DNA of 64,000 nucleotides from Natronorubrum thiooxidans (GCF_900156475.1 NZ_FTNR01000009.1:62001-126000); one strand, 5' to 3'; positions 25,621 to 35,780 are shown, numbered from the stretch's first letter. Notes: a model not told the origin generated them from the letters alone. A program made the numbers and translations.

Positions 25621-27741
25621 ATGACCGATCCAGCATCGAATAACCGCGACGGCTCGGCCAACACGAGTGTCACATCGGCGACGGCCGATTTCCCCTCGGA
25701 GTTCGGTCTCGACGTGCACCAACTGACAGACCTCGTCGGTGAGTACGCCGTCTCCATGCTCGACACGGCCGGGCAAGTCGTCCGGTGGAACCGAGCAGCC
25801 ACACAGCTAACGGGGTACGACGAAGCCGAGATCGAGGGAACACACTACCGCGTCTTTTTCTCGCCGGAGAGACGCGAGGCCGGCCGACCGGAACGACTCC
25901 TCGAGCAGGCTCGCACCGACGGACGGGCCGAGGACGAGGGGTGGCGGCTCCGAAACGATGGAAGCCGGTTTTGGGTTCGCGAGGTGCTTGCCCCCATCCG
26001 GGAGTACGACGGCAGTCCAGTACTTGGACGACCCGACGATTCCGCCACCGAATCAGGCGACCAGCCCGCCCCCCTTCGGGGCTACGTACAAATCCTCCAC
26101 GATCGGACCGACGAATACAGACGAGAGCTGGAACTCCGGGAGAAGAAAGCGCTCACGGAGAGCATCTTCGAGGCCCAGCCGGACTTGCTCTATGCGTTCG
26201 ATACGGACGGCAATCTGATTCAGTGGAACGAGCGGTTCGAACAGGTCACCGGCTACGACCCTGACGAACTCGAGGGAATGAACGCCCTCGAATTCATCGT
26301 CCCAGAAGATCGCGAGCATATTGGTGACGCGATCGATCGGATCCTGCACGACGGTGATCGGGTCACTGCCGAAGGACGAGTGCTGACCAGCGACGGCGAC
26401 GAGATTCCCTTCGAGTTCAACAGCGCGCGGATTACGGGTTCAGACGGGATCGGCTTCGGATTTACCGGCGTCGGCCGCGACATCAGCGATCGCAAAGCAC
26501 GCGAACGGGAACTCGAGCGTCTCGAGCGCCTCAACGCGACGATTCGGACGATCGACGAGACGATGGTCGTGGCGGAGACGCGTGAGGCGATCGAACGCGC
26601 CGTCGTCGAGGCGTTCGCGGCCGCCGAACCCTACCGGTTTGCCGTCATCGGACAGGGCGATATCGCAGTGGCGAGTGACAAACAGCCCCTGGAGCCACGT
26701 TCATGGGCTGGAATTGACGTGACCGGTGCTGACGACGTTCTCTCGTCGTTCGTCGATCCGCCGGCCGACGGGCCGGGCACGTCACCGTTCGAAACGGAGT
26801 CCGTCCAGTGTTATCATAACCTTCGCGAGAGCGCGGTCGAGCGCTGGCGAGCCGATGCTCGCGAGCGTAACTACGGCTCGGTCGCGGCCGTCCCAATCAT
26901 GGCGAGTGGCCGGACGTTCGGCGTCCTCGTCGTCGCCGCCGAGGAAGCGACGGCGTTTACCGACCGCGAACGGGAAGTCCTCCAGGAGTTCGGCGCGACG
27001 GTCGGGCACGCGCTCAACGCGATGGCCGTCCGTCGGCTGCTCTATCACGACATCGCCGTCGAACTCGAGTTCGAATCGACCGATGACGGGGATGTCTGTA
27101 CGGAACTCTCCGCCGAGCTGGGCTGTCAACTGAGTGTCGATCACGTATTGCCATTGACCGATGAGGTGTTCGTCTACTACGTCTCCGTTATCGGCATCGA
27201 TTCGGAGCGGGTCCGGACGTTCACTGACGAGCACCCGGGGATCGGTGAGGTTCGTCATATCGACACCAGCGGGGACGAGAGCTACTGGGAGTTCGTGGTC
27301 TACGGGCCGACAACCACCAGCCTGCTCGCGGACTACGGCGCGCGGATGCGATCACAGGTTGTCGACGATGGCTCCTCGAGCATCGTTGTCCAGGCCAGTC
27401 GGGACGTCGCCGTTCGAGAACTAGTCGAGGCGATCATGGAGACCTACCCCGAAACGGAACTGGTCTCGAAACGAACCGTCGAGCAGCCGGTCGAAACACG
27501 GGGCGACTTCCGACTGCGTGTCCGAGAGAAACTGACCGAGAAGCAACGAGCCGCCCTCGAGGCGGCCTATTACGGCGGCTACTTCGAGTGGCCGACACGA
27601 AACAGCGACGCAAGCGAGATCGCCAACCGACTCGACATCGCTCGCCAGACGTTCCACCAGCACCTCCGGGTCGCACAGGCGAAACTCCTCACGGCCTATT
27701 TCGAGGGCGACACTGGGGTTGGCCGTGACCGTGACGGATGA
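25621..27741 (+). CDS. PAS-PAS-GAF-HTH10 regulator (bacterio-opsin activator type)
   Basis: 706 aa. Two PAS domains (about residues 38-165, with VRWNRAATQLTGYDEAEIEG; and about 180-300, with IQWNERFEQVTGYDPDELEG), a GAF-like domain (about 310-475), a bacterio-opsin activator-type domain, and a C-terminal HTH-10 (LTEKQRAALEAAYYGGYFEW to NRLDIARQTFHQHLRVAQAK). No kinase or receiver domain, so PAS/GAF probably sense redox, light or a small molecule directly and the HTH binds DNA. Targets unknown. The next gene is also a regulator, 86 bases downstream. Confidence 0.88.
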   Translation: MTDPASNNRDGSANTSVTSATADFPSEFGLDVHQLTDLVGEYAVSMLDTAGQVVRWNRAATQLTGYDEAEIEGTHYRVFFSPERREAGRPERLLEQARTDGRAEDEGWRLRNDGSRFWVREVLAPIREYDGSPVLGRPDDSATESGDQPAPLRGYVQILHDRTDEYRRELELREKKALTESIFEAQPDLLYAFDTDGNLIQWNERFEQVTGYDPDELEGMNALEFIVPEDREHIGDAIDRILHDGDRVTAEGRVLTSDGDEIPFEFNSARITGSDGIGFGFTGVGRDISDRKARERELERLERLNATIRTIDETMVVAETREAIERAVVEAFAAAEPYRFAVIGQGDIAVASDKQPLEPRSWAGIDVTGADDVLSSFVDPPADGPGTSPFETESVQCYHNLRESAVERWRADARERNYGSVAAVPIMASGRTFGVLVVAAEEATAFTDREREVLQEFGATVGHALNAMAVRRLLYHDIAVELEFESTDDGDVCTELSAELGCQLSVDHVLPLTDEVFVYYVSVIGIDSERVRTFTDEHPGIGEVRHIDTSGDESYWEFVVYGPTTTSLLADYGARMRSQVVDDGSSSIVVQASRDVAVRELVEAIMETYPETELVSKRTVEQPVETRGDFRLRVREKLTEKQRAALEAAYYGGYFEWPTRNSDASEIANRLDIARQTFHQHLRVAQAKLLTAYFEGDTGVGRDRDG

Positions 27742-27827
27742 CTGTTGGGGTTCGATGAGTCACCCACCCAAGCATACCAGAGTATGCTGGTACACTCCTT
27801 TCCCGCGTTCGTCGTCTTCATCGATCA

Positions 27828-29123
27828 ATGAGTGCCTCCTTGACTGCCGAGCGAACGACGACCGCGTTCGACGTTCTCGCCGACCCTCGCCGGCGATACC
27901 TGCTCTCGATCCTCTACGAGCGGACGGGTTCGGATGGGACACAGCCGACGACCCAGTCGGATCCGCTCTCGATCTCGACGCTGGCGACTGACGTGGCGGC
28001 GCGTGAACACGGCTGTCCGATCGTCACCGACGAGCAGTGTCAGGAGGCACATATCGAACTCGTCCACCACCACATCCCGCGGCTCCGTGACGTTGGGCTG
28101 GTGACCGTCGACACCGACGGCGACACGCGAACGATCAGCCTCACCGAGCACCCGATCCTCGAACTCGAGTGGGTCGCCTACTTTCTCGAACAGCCGACCG
28201 GCGGGACGGCCATCGACGAGGCGGCCCTCGAGTGCACGCTCGACGCGCTCCAGCCCGCTCGATGTCGCCTTGCCTGTGTGCTCCTTGCGAGACGGCGTGA
28301 TGGGCTCTCCGTTGCCGATCTGGCCGCGATGATCGCAGCCCACGAGGGCGACACCGAACTCGTTTCCCTCTCGGAATCGGACTGGCAGCCCATCGCGACT
28401 GCGCTGCGGCACAACTATCTCCCCTCGCTCGCAGCAGCCGATCTCATCGACTACGACGACTCGAGCGAGACCGCCACCATCGCACCCGACGCGCCGCAGT
28501 GGCGGGCCGACTGGCTGGCCGCCAGCCCGCTTCGAGAGGCGATTGCGGCACTCGAGACGCGACGAAACGAGGTCGAAACTGGCCCACCAGAGGACGGCGC
28601 TGCCGACGGCACCTCGGCGAGAGCGGGGTCGTGCTGGACGCTCGAGGGGGCCGACCGCGTCATCACCAGAAGCCACGAACTCGCGGACAGCGCCGACGAG
28701 GAGCTGTTCGTGACGATGCCCGACGAAGCGATGGTCCAGCAGCGCTGTCTCGAGCGCTGGCGGGCGGCCACGGACCGCGGCGTCGACGTCTACGTCGGCT
28801 CGCGGTCACCGCGAGTGCGAGACACGGTTCGGTCTGCAGTCCCCGAGGCGACGGTCTGTGAGCCACAGTTCGACTGGCTGAACTTCCCCGTCGAGGGGAT
28901 CCACCACGGCCGCGTCGTCTTCGCCGATCGCGAGCGGGTACTGGTCGTGACCGTCGGCGACGGGGACGTCAAACCACAGGTGACCGCGATCACTGGCGAT
29001 GGCCCGGCAAGTACGCTGGTCAGACTCGTCCGCGAACACGTCGGGCCGCGGCTGGATCGGCTGCAATCGCGCTGTGCCGACGGTGTCGACGAACTCGAGC
29101 AGGAAACACCGCTACCGCTGTAG
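27828..29123 (+). CDS. protein with two DUF7344-type winged helices and a TrmB-like C-terminal domain
   Basis: 431 aa. First winged helix about residues 12-105 (DVLADPRRRYLLSILYERTG, VHHHIPRLRDVGLVTVDTDG), second about 130-230 (LDALQPARCRLACVLLARRR, LRHNYLPSLAAADLIDYDDS), each resembling the haloarchaeal DUF7344 fold. The C-terminal part (SHELADSADEELFVTMPDEA to GIHHGRVVFADRERVLVVTV) resembles the sensor half of TrmB-like regulators. Duplication inside one chain plus a sensor domain is unusual; single-domain DUF7344 proteins are the common form, as at 40306-40668. Start ATG 27828 fits. Confidence 0.75.
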   Translation: MSASLTAERTTTAFDVLADPRRRYLLSILYERTGSDGTQPTTQSDPLSISTLATDVAAREHGCPIVTDEQCQEAHIELVHHHIPRLRDVGLVTVDTDGDTRTISLTEHPILELEWVAYFLEQPTGGTAIDEAALECTLDALQPARCRLACVLLARRRDGLSVADLAAMIAAHEGDTELVSLSESDWQPIATALRHNYLPSLAAADLIDYDDSSETATIAPDAPQWRADWLAASPLREAIAALETRRNEVETGPPEDGAADGTSARAGSCWTLEGADRVITRSHELADSADEELFVTMPDEAMVQQRCLERWRAATDRGVDVYVGSRSPRVRDTVRSAVPEATVCEPQFDWLNFPVEGIHHGRVVFADRERVLVVTVGDGDVKPQVTAITGDGPASTLVRLVREHVGPRLDRLQSRCADGVDELEQETPLPL

Positions 29124-29175
29124 CGGACTGGTTGCAGCGCAATCTACTGGCTCCGATAGCGGGAGCCACGGAGAA

Positions 29176-30120
29176 TCACGGTACGAGCAGCCAGAGAAAG
29201 CCGACGTAGCCACCGACGAGAACGGCCCCATCGAGTCGCGTGAGCCGACGGCCATACCCCATCATGGCGACCACTATCGCCGTACAGACGACCAGTGCGG
29301 GGAGTTCGAGTCGCAGCGTGCTCTGAGCGATCTCGATCGGCGTAATTAGGGCGACGATACCGAGGACGGCGAGGATGTTGTAGATGTTCGAGCCGACGAT
29401 GTTGCCGATGGCGAACTCGGTCTCGCCGCGAACGGCGCCGATAACCGAGGCCGCAAGTTCTGGCAGTGACGTGCCGAGTGCGAGCACCGTCAGCCCGATC
29501 ACCAGATCCGACACACCGAGTGCCGACAGCAGCCCCGTACCGCCCGAAACGAGCCACCGGGAGCCGATCACGAGCGCTACCAGCCCACCGAGAACGAGCG
29601 CGACGTCCCGCAGTGAGAGTCCGTCGCCAGCGCCAGGGTCGTCGACCGCCGGTGCCGGGTTGGTGTTGACGGAGTGGACCAGATACGCCGTGAAGCCACC
29701 GAGTACCAGCAGGAAGATCGCGCCCTCGAGTGCGCCGATGGTCCCGTCGACACCGAGGACGACGAGCAAGAACACTGCAAAGAGCATGAACGGCACGTGA
29801 CGTCGCATGGCCGTCTGACTGATCTGTAACGGTTTGATGAGCGCAGCAATCCCCAGCACGAGTCCGATGTTGGCGATGTTCGAGCCGATGACGGCACCGA
29901 GGCCGATATCGGTCGAGACGTTCACCGCGCCGATGGCCGAAACGAACAGCTCGGGTGCGGTCGTCGCGAAGGCGATCACCGTCACGCCGACGGTTGCGGC
30001 CCGGAGCCCGACACCCAGTGCGAGTCGGCCGGCCCCGGCGACGAGCAACTCCGCACCGACATAGAGCGCGACGATACCGGCCGCGAGGTAGACAAGAGAG
30101 AGCACCGTTCCGGAGAGCAT
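29176..30120 (-). CDS. calcium/sodium exchanger (CaCA superfamily)
   Basis: 314 aa from ATG 30120. Ten or so hydrophobic segments in two inverted halves; the alpha-repeats are visible as [15 protein letters not shown]...[13 protein letters not shown] and [15 protein letters not shown]...[13 protein letters not shown]. These glutamates and asparagines bind Ca2+ and Na+. Likely exports Ca2+ against sodium entry at the cell membrane. Convergent with the regulator before it; the start overlaps sequences upstream of aroE on the other strand. Confidence 0.92.
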   Translation of the reverse strand: MLSGTVLSLVYLAAGIVALYVGAELLVAGAGRLALGVGLRAATVGVTVIAFATTAPELFVSAIGAVNVSTDIGLGAVIGSNIANIGLVLGIAALIKPLQISQTAMRRHVPFMLFAVFLLVVLGVDGTIGALEGAIFLLVLGGFTAYLVHSVNTNPAPAVDDPGAGDGLSLRDVALVLGGLVALVIGSRWLVSGGTGLLSALGVSDLVIGLTVLALGTSLPELAASVIGAVRGETEFAIGNIVGSNIYNILAVLGIVALITPIEIAQSTLRLELPALVVCTAIVVAMMGYGRRLTRLDGAVLVGGYVGFLWLLVP

Positions 30121-30202
30121 GGCGACTGGTACTGCACACCAGGTCAAAAGGAGCCCGGAACCGACCGCAGTCCCACCGCGATCCCTGTATCCTGTCGGGC
30201 AG

Positions 30203-30209
30203 TATATAT
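30203..30209 (+). promoter_or_regulatory. TATA box of aroE
   Basis: TATATAT, 24-30 bases before ATG 30233, the spacing of a leaderless haloarchaeal promoter. It supports ATG 30233 over upstream starts in the same frame. Confidence 0.6.
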
Positions 30210-30232
30210 CCCCGCCGCCTCGAGTGTGGCGT

Positions 30233-31048
30233 ATGGCTATGGACGTCTTCGGGTTGCTCGGCAACCCGGTCGGACACTCGCTGTCTCCGCCGATGCACGA
30301 AGCGGCCTACGACCAGCTCGGGCTCGACGCCCGCTACGTCACCTTCGAGCCCGACCCGGCCGATCTCGAGGCCGCGATCGACGGGGCAGAAGCGCTCGGG
30401 ATCACGGGGCTGAACGTCACGATTCCGTTCAAACAGGACGTCCTCGAGTCCGTCGACGCGGACGAGTTGGCGACCCGGATCGGCGCGGTCAACACGATCG
30501 ATTTTACGGGGGATGGAACGCCGACGGGTCACAACACCGACGCAGTCGGCGCGATGCGTGCCCTGCGAGATCACGACGTCACGCTCGAGGGCGAAGACGC
30601 CGTCGTCGTCGGTGCCGGCGGGGCCGGCCGGGCGATCGCCTTCGGTCTCGCCGACGCCGGTGCGACGGTCGAGATCGCCAACCGGACCGAAGCGACGGCC
30701 CACGAACTCGCCGACGAGGTCCCGGGGGCGACGGGCCACGGCCTCGAGACCGAGACGCTCACCGACCTGCTCGCGGACGCCGACGTCCTCGTCAACGCGA
30801 CGAGCGTCGGCATGGAGTCGGACGAGACGCCGGTTCCCGCTGACGCGCTCCACGAGGGGCTGGCCGTGATGGACGCGGTCTATCAGCCCCTCGAGACGCG
30901 ACTGCTTCGGGACGCGGCGGCCGTCGGGGCGACGACCGTCGACGGCGCGTGGATGTTGCTCTATCAAGGCGTCGAGGCGTTCGAGTTGTGGACGGGCGAG
31001 GAACCGCCGGTCGAGGCAATGAACGAGGCGCTGCGCTCGCAGCTGTAG
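30233..31048 (+). CDS. aroE: shikimate dehydrogenase
   Basis: 271 aa. [20 protein letters not shown] is the substrate-binding start, [15 protein letters not shown] holds the catalytic Lys, HNTDAVGAM the catalytic Asp, and [20 protein letters not shown] the NADP-binding loop. It reduces 3-dehydroshikimate to shikimate in aromatic amino acid synthesis. Other pathway genes are not adjacent, but pabBAC, which uses the chorismate end product, is 1 kb downstream on the same strand. Confidence 0.95.
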   Translation: MAMDVFGLLGNPVGHSLSPPMHEAAYDQLGLDARYVTFEPDPADLEAAIDGAEALGITGLNVTIPFKQDVLESVDADELATRIGAVNTIDFTGDGTPTGHNTDAVGAMRALRDHDVTLEGEDAVVVGAGGAGRAIAFGLADAGATVEIANRTEATAHELADEVPGATGHGLETETLTDLLADADVLVNATSVGMESDETPVPADALHEGLAVMDAVYQPLETRLLRDAAAVGATTVDGAWMLLYQGVEAFELWTGEEPPVEAMNEALRSQL

Positions 31049-31104
31049 CTGCGCTTTCAAATCCGACTGTCGGGTCGATGCATCCCGGTATCAGGCGAAT
31101 TTAA

Positions 31105-31129
31105 GTGCCGGTATCAACTATATCGGCAC
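31105..31129. promoter_or_regulatory. 10-bp inverted repeat immediately before the start codon of the HhH gene
   Basis: GTGCCGGTAT (31105-31114) pairs with ATATCGGCAC (31120-31129) in ten pairs with one G-U, around CAACT. It sits between a TATA-like AATTTAAG (31098-31105) and ATG 31131. In a leaderless gene this is the position of a repressor site on DNA; in a leadered mRNA it would be a hairpin hiding the start codon. Confidence 0.5.
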
Positions 31130-31130
31130 A

Positions 31131-31916
31131 ATGGCATTCCTCCAGAAGCTGAAATCGCTCCTCGGACTCGGTAGCTCCGAGCCGGAGCGAGGACAGACTC
31201 GAGAGGTCGGGGTAACGGTCGAACGGGAAGGGTCACAGGAGGGTGACGGCGACGCCGGATCGACCACGATAGAGACTGAACCGCCGGCACCGGCGAGTGC
31301 GACGGCCGGGGCGGAAACAGAGACGGAAACGGAATCCGAGACGGAAACGGAGGCCGAGACGGAAACGGAGGCCGAAACGGAAACCGAAACTGAAGCCGCT
31401 ACCACCGTCGACGAGTCGGCGGCCGCCGGCTCAACCGCCTCGAGTTCGACGGACTCGATGGTGGAGCCGACGGACGAGCCCGACGCGGCAGCCGAACCGG
31501 CGGAGGCAACTGGTCCCACCACGGAAGATGCAGCACCGACGGCTGAGAAGACGCCCGATCTCTCTGAGGGTGAGCTTCCAGTCGACGAAGCCGAGCCGGA
31601 CGCAGTGGCCGACGACGCGCCAGAGACGGCCGAGGCTGATGGTGACGTCGACGAATCCGTCACCGCCGACGAGATGACGGAGGCAGAGCCCACGACGGAC
31701 GAGCCAGCGGCAGCCGAACCGGCCGCCGACGCGGTCAACCAGGAACCCGTCGACTCGGTCAAGGGCATCGGTCCGGCCTACGCCGACCGCCTCGCCTCGG
31801 CAGGCGTCGAAACCGTCGGCGAACTCGCCGCTTCGGACGCAGCCGAACTCGCCGAGGGAACCGACATTTCCGAAACACGACTTCAGGGCTGGATCGACCG
31901 CGCCGAAGTCCGGTAA
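31131..31916 (+). CDS. acidic low-complexity protein with C-terminal helix-hairpin-helix
   Basis: 261 aa. The first 20 residues ([20 protein letters not shown]) form an amphipathic helix that could bind a membrane. Residues about 60-90 are an ET/EA repeat, and the stretch to about 200 is disordered and almost entirely acidic. Only the last 60 residues fold: [20 protein letters not shown] and [20 protein letters not shown] form a helix-hairpin-helix pair of the kind that binds DNA without sequence preference. Perhaps a tether between DNA and membrane or a ribosome-associated protein; unproven. Confidence 0.75.
   Translation: MAFLQKLKSLLGLGSSEPERGQTREVGVTVEREGSQEGDGDAGSTTIETEPPAPASATAGAETETETESETETEAETETEAETETETEAATTVDESAAAGSTASSSTDSMVEPTDEPDAAAEPAEATGPTTEDAAPTAEKTPDLSEGELPVDEAEPDAVADDAPETAEADGDVDESVTADEMTEAEPTTDEPAAAEPAADAVNQEPVDSVKGIGPAYADRLASAGVETVGELAASDAAELAEGTDISETRLQGWIDRAEVR
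31313..31394 (+). repeat. Glu-Thr codon repeat inside the HhH gene
   Basis: GAAACG/GAGACG hexamer units (Glu-Thr) with GAGGCC variants repeat about a dozen times. It stays in frame, encodes ET and EA pairs, and is likely to vary in length by slippage between strains. Confidence 0.8.
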
Positions 31917-32041
31917 CGAGACTGTCGACCCGTCTTTCGCGCCGCGACGAGTCCCACGATCGACCCCGCTACCCGTTCTCCTTGTCCTCGCCCGAGTTCG
32001 AAATCGCAAAAGGATTAGGCTCCCGCTCCCTCTCGAGGAAC

Positions 32042-33703
32042 ATGCGCGACCCGCGCGTCGTCACGTCGTTCGCGTCGTTCCGAGCCACCGCCCACGAGTG
32101 GCTTGAGCAACGCGACACCACAGCGGATACTGCACCGACGACGCGCACCACCGGATTCCGACTCCCGATCGAGGTTCGAGTCACCGTCGACGATCCGTTT
32201 CTCGCCTACCGTCGCGCCCGACCCGCTGAGGGCCGTGGCGCTGCGTTCCTCGAGACGACGGGCGGCCAGCCCGGTTGGGGCTACTTCGGCGTCGATCCCG
32301 TCGATCGACTGACGGTCTCACCCGACGCAGTCACGCGGCCGCGATCGGACGATGGCTCGCCGACGCTCGCGGCGCTCGAGGGCCTCCTCGAGGGAGACGA
32401 CCTGATTCGTGGCGACTGTGACGTGCCCTACCCCTGTGGCGCAGTCGGTTGGCTCGCCTACGACATCGCCCGCGAACTCGAGGCCCTCCCCGAGTCGGCC
32501 GTCGACGACCGCGGCCTGCCCCGCCTCGAGGTCGGCGTCTACGACTGTCTGGCAGCCTGGACGGAACCAACCGACGGTGAGGTGACGCTGCGGATCACGG
32601 CCTGTCCGCGGCTTGCGGCCGAGGCGTTCGACGACGGGATTTCGGACGACACGCTCGAGGACGTCTACGACCGTGGCCGAGAACGGGCCCTTGACCTCGC
32701 ACAGGCGACACTCGAGGGCGATCCGGCCGTCGGGGAGCCACCGGCGAAGACGACGGAAGCAACCTTCGAGAGCGACTGCGGACGCGAGGCCTTTGCAGAC
32801 CGCGTCAGCAAGGCCAAAGCGTACATCCGCGACGGCGAGACGTTTCAGGCGAACCTCTCCCAGCGGCTGGTCGCCCCGGCGGCGGTCCATCCCGTCGCGG
32901 CCTACGACGCCCTCCGGCGGGTCAACCCCGCGCCCTACTCGTGTCTGCTCGAGTTCCCCAGCACCGATCTGGTGAGCGCCAGCCCCGAACTCCTCCTCGA
33001 GCGCGAGCCACCGGAAGATTCGTCTTCGGCCCCGGCGAGCGCTGGGAGTGGCCACCGACGCGAACACCGCGACGGCGACTTTCTCCGGACGGAGCCCATC
33101 GCGGGGACACGCCCCCGCGGTGAAACGCCCGAAGAAGACGCGGCACTCGAAGACGACCTTCGAACTGACGAGAAAGAACGTGCCGAACACGCGATGTTGG
33201 TCGACCTCGAGCGAAACGACCTCGGGAAAGTCTGTGAATACGGCTCCGTCGAGGTCTCCGAGTACCGCCGAATCGATCGTTACGCCGAGGTGATGCACCT
33301 CGTCTCGAACGTCACGGGCCGGCTTCGAGAGGGCGAGACGCTCGCCGACGCCATCGCAGCCGTCTTCCCCGGCGGGACAATCACGGGCGCGCCAAAGCCC
33401 CGGACGATGGCGATCATCGATGAACTCGAGGCGACCCAGCGAGGCCCCTACACGGGCAGCGTCGGTATCTTTGGCTTCGACGGCCGGGCAACGCTCAACA
33501 TCGTCATCCGAACACTGGTTCGCCACGCCGAGGAGTACCACCTCCGCGTGGGAGCGGGAATCGTCCACGACTCCGATCCCGAACGCGAGTACGACGAGAC
33601 GCTCGATAAGGCTCGTGCGCTGATTACGGCCGTCGACGACGCTCTGGGCGAGCAAGCCGCGATGGTCCTCGAAGCCGAGAGCGGAGATGATCAACGTGAG
33701 TGA
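32042..33703 (+). CDS. pabB: aminodeoxychorismate synthase component I (PabB / anthranilate synthase I family)
   Basis: 553 aa from ATG 32042. The chorismate-binding domain has [60 protein letters not shown] and [20 protein letters not shown], the usual blocks of PabB and TrpE. PabB rather than TrpE is chosen because pabA and pabC follow. About residues 335-350 hold a nonconserved acidic insert ([14 protein letters not shown]). It aminates chorismate to aminodeoxychorismate with ammonia from PabA, for folate. Confidence 0.9.
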   Translation: MRDPRVVTSFASFRATAHEWLEQRDTTADTAPTTRTTGFRLPIEVRVTVDDPFLAYRRARPAEGRGAAFLETTGGQPGWGYFGVDPVDRLTVSPDAVTRPRSDDGSPTLAALEGLLEGDDLIRGDCDVPYPCGAVGWLAYDIARELEALPESAVDDRGLPRLEVGVYDCLAAWTEPTDGEVTLRITACPRLAAEAFDDGISDDTLEDVYDRGRERALDLAQATLEGDPAVGEPPAKTTEATFESDCGREAFADRVSKAKAYIRDGETFQANLSQRLVAPAAVHPVAAYDALRRVNPAPYSCLLEFPSTDLVSASPELLLEREPPEDSSSAPASAGSGHRREHRDGDFLRTEPIAGTRPRGETPEEDAALEDDLRTDEKERAEHAMLVDLERNDLGKVCEYGSVEVSEYRRIDRYAEVMHLVSNVTGRLREGETLADAIAAVFPGGTITGAPKPRTMAIIDELEATQRGPYTGSVGIFGFDGRATLNIVIRTLVRHAEEYHLRVGAGIVHDSDPEREYDETLDKARALITAVDDALGEQAAMVLEAESGDDQRE

Positions 33704-34472
33704 CAGAGATCGCACCCGTGAGCGAGTGGATACGAGCGAGCGGCCCAACGACCGACCGGAAGGAGGGAGGCAGGGTTTTCATCAACGTTTTGCCAGGGAA
33801 CGAGCGTCAGCGAGTGACCGCAGCAAAAAGTTGCTGGTCATCGACAACTACGACTCCTTTGCGTACAACCTCGTCCAATATGTGGGCGAGCTCGCAGACG
33901 AGGTGATCGTCCGGCGCAACGACGAGATTGATCTCGCAGCCGTCGACGCGATCGATCCGACTGGGATCATCGTCTCGCCGGGGCCGGGAACCCCACAGGA
34001 GGCGGGCATTTCGATCCCGCTGTTCGCCGAGACAGAGTACCCGATTCTCGGGGTCTGTCTCGGCCATCAAGCGCTCTGTGCGGCAAACGGCGCACCGGTC
34101 GTCCACGCCCCCCACGTCGTCCACGGCAAGCCCTCGCCAGTCAGCCACGACGGCGTCGGCCTCTTCAGTGGCCTGCCGTCGACGGTCCAGGTCGGCCGCT
34201 ATCACTCACTCGCCGTCGAACGTGACGACCTCCCCGACTCACTGGTCGAGACGGCTCGGACGACCGACGAGCGCGGCGTGTTGATGGCGGTTCGCCACCG
34301 CGAGCGCCCCCACATCGGCGTCCAGTTCCACCCCGAGAGCATCCTCACGCGCCGCCACGAAGACGTCGCGGACGGTGACGGCATTTCGCTTGCGGTCGGC
34401 AAACGGATGATCGCGAACTTCTGTCGACTCGCCGTGGAAACCAACGCGAACACGGAAACTGATCACGAATGA
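33687..34472 (+). CDS. pabA: aminodeoxychorismate synthase glutamine amidotransferase (PabA)
   Basis: 261 aa. Core from [20 protein letters not shown] with the catalytic triad in [14 protein letters not shown] (Cys) and [10 protein letters not shown] (His-Glu). It gives ammonia from glutamine to PabB. The family normally starts with [10 protein letters not shown], but here about 47 extra Arg- and Glu-rich residues precede it, encoded by a GAGCGA-rich repeat. No Met lies near the normal start, so translation probably begins at ATG 33687 or GTG 33696, overlapping pabB. The added region probably is disordered. Confidence 0.85.
   Translation: MINVSDRDRTRERVDTSERPNDRPEGGRQGFHQRFARERASASDRSKKLLVIDNYDSFAYNLVQYVGELADEVIVRRNDEIDLAAVDAIDPTGIIVSPGPGTPQEAGISIPLFAETEYPILGVCLGHQALCAANGAPVVHAPHVVHGKPSPVSHDGVGLFSGLPSTVQVGRYHSLAVERDDLPDSLVETARTTDERGVLMAVRHRERPHIGVQFHPESILTRRHEDVADGDGISLAVGKRMIANFCRLAVETNANTETDHE
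33788..33828. repeat. short inverted repeat element of GAGCGA type inside pabA
   Basis: TTTTGC (33788-33793) and GCAAAA (33823-33828) flank GAGCG/CGAGTGA-rich sequence, with more GAGCGAGY units just upstream (33719-33745). Similar short GAGCGA-rich modules ending in TTTT/AAAA occur between genes in many haloarchaeal genomes as I recall; here one lies within a reading frame. Confidence 0.5.
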
Positions 34473-35356
34473 GCGACGATCCGATCTACCACGTTGACGG
34501 CAACCTCGTCCCCGCGAGCGAGGCGACGGTCAGCGTCGACGACCGCGGCTTCCGGTACGGCGACGCCGCCTTCGAGACGATGCGCGTCTACGGCGGGACG
34601 GTCTTCGAGTGGGACGCCCACGTCGACCGCCTCGAGCGAACCTGCGCGGCGCTGTCGCTGGAGCACGGTCTCGCGGCTGCGGACCTCCGGGCGCGGATCG
34701 ATGAGACGCTGGCGGCGAACGATCTCGAGGACGCCTACGTCCGGCTCTCGATTACCCGTGGCGTCCAGCCAGGGAAACTGACGCCCCAGCCCGACGTCGA
34801 GCCGACGGTCGTGATCTACGCGAAGCCGCTGCCACGTGGGGGCGTCGACGGCGAGTCCGTCTGGGACGGGCCGGCGACCGTTCGGACGGTCGAGACGCGC
34901 CGAATCCCGTCCGACGCGATTCCGGCCGCGGCGAAGACGCACAACTATCTCAACGGGATTCTCGCCCGTGCGGAGTTACGAGACGACGACGGCCAGCCCG
35001 GCGCAGACGAGGCGCTCATGTTCGACTGCGAGGGTCACGTCGCCGAAGGAGCCACGAGCAATCTCTGGTTCGTCCGCGACGGGGAGCTCTGTACGCCGAC
35101 GACCGACGGCCCCGTGTTGCCGGGAATCACGCGGGCGATCGTCCTCGAGCTCGCCGCCGAAGCCGGAATTTCGTTTCAGGAGGGTCGATACGGGCTTGCG
35201 GACGTGCTCGAGGCCGACGAGGCGTTTTTGACGAACCGAACGTGGGAACTGCGGCCGATTGGGACACTCGACGGCCGCGAGATCGGTGGCGGCCCGGTGA
35301 CGGATCGTCTCTCGAGGCGATATGACGAGCGCGTTGAGCGAGCCTGTTATCAGTAG
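34469..35356 (+). CDS. pabC: aminodeoxychorismate lyase (PabC), class IV aminotransferase fold
   Basis: 295 aa, overlapping pabA by 4 bases (ATGA). ATVSVDDRGFRYGDAAFETM is the opening typical of branched-chain aminotransferase-like proteins, AAAKTHNYLNGILARAELRD carries the PLP-binding Lys, and GHVAEGATSNLWFVRDGELC and PVLPGITRAIVLELAAEAGI are later blocks. In this operon it most likely removes pyruvate from aminodeoxychorismate to give p-aminobenzoate. Confidence 0.9.
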   Translation: MSDDPIYHVDGNLVPASEATVSVDDRGFRYGDAAFETMRVYGGTVFEWDAHVDRLERTCAALSLEHGLAAADLRARIDETLAANDLEDAYVRLSITRGVQPGKLTPQPDVEPTVVIYAKPLPRGGVDGESVWDGPATVRTVETRRIPSDAIPAAAKTHNYLNGILARAELRDDDGQPGADEALMFDCEGHVAEGATSNLWFVRDGELCTPTTDGPVLPGITRAIVLELAAEAGISFQEGRYGLADVLEADEAFLTNRTWELRPIGTLDGREIGGGPVTDRLSRRYDERVERACYQ

Positions 35357-35481
35357 TCGGCCGTACGGTGTCGCTATTGAGCGCTCACTTCGAAATTCAC
35401 GGTCAGAACCGGGTAAGGAATGCCTATTTTGAACCGGTCAAACCTTTCGGGAGGAACGAGTCGATCAGTGCGGGAGCGAAC

Positions 35482-35772
35482 CTACCGCTTCCGGCGATCG
35501 AGAGCGAGAATCACACTGCCAAGACTGATGCATCCACCCGCGATGGTTACACTGGGCGTATCGCACCGATTGACGCCCCCGTCCGGTGAGTACCCGATCC
35601 ATCCCAGGTAGAACTCGTAGTACTCGAAGCCACCGGGCGGCTCGTCACCGCTGTATCCGACGTCGGTACACGAAGAGAGCGGGAGTTCAGGAAACGAAAG
35701 TGCGATCAGCACTGCGAGGAGACCCCCGATCAGTAACAACCCGGCTGCGAAGAGTCTCCGGAGATTCGGCAT
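35482..35772 (-). CDS. small membrane protein, two spans
   Basis: 96 aa from ATG 35772 (TTG 35778 possible). First span LFAAGLLLIGGLLAVLIALS, an exposed loop with two cysteines (SSCTDVGYSG, NRCDTPS) that could form a disulfide outside, then a second span TIAGGCISLGSVILALDRRK. No family recognised. The ISH1-type insertion ends 17 bases before its start codon, so its native promoter is likely displaced. Confidence 0.6.
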   Translation of the reverse strand: MPNLRRLFAAGLLLIGGLLAVLIALSFPELPLSSCTDVGYSGDEPPGGFEYYEFYLGWIGYSPDGGVNRCDTPSVTIAGGCISLGSVILALDRRKR

Positions 35773-35780
35773 AGGCAATA

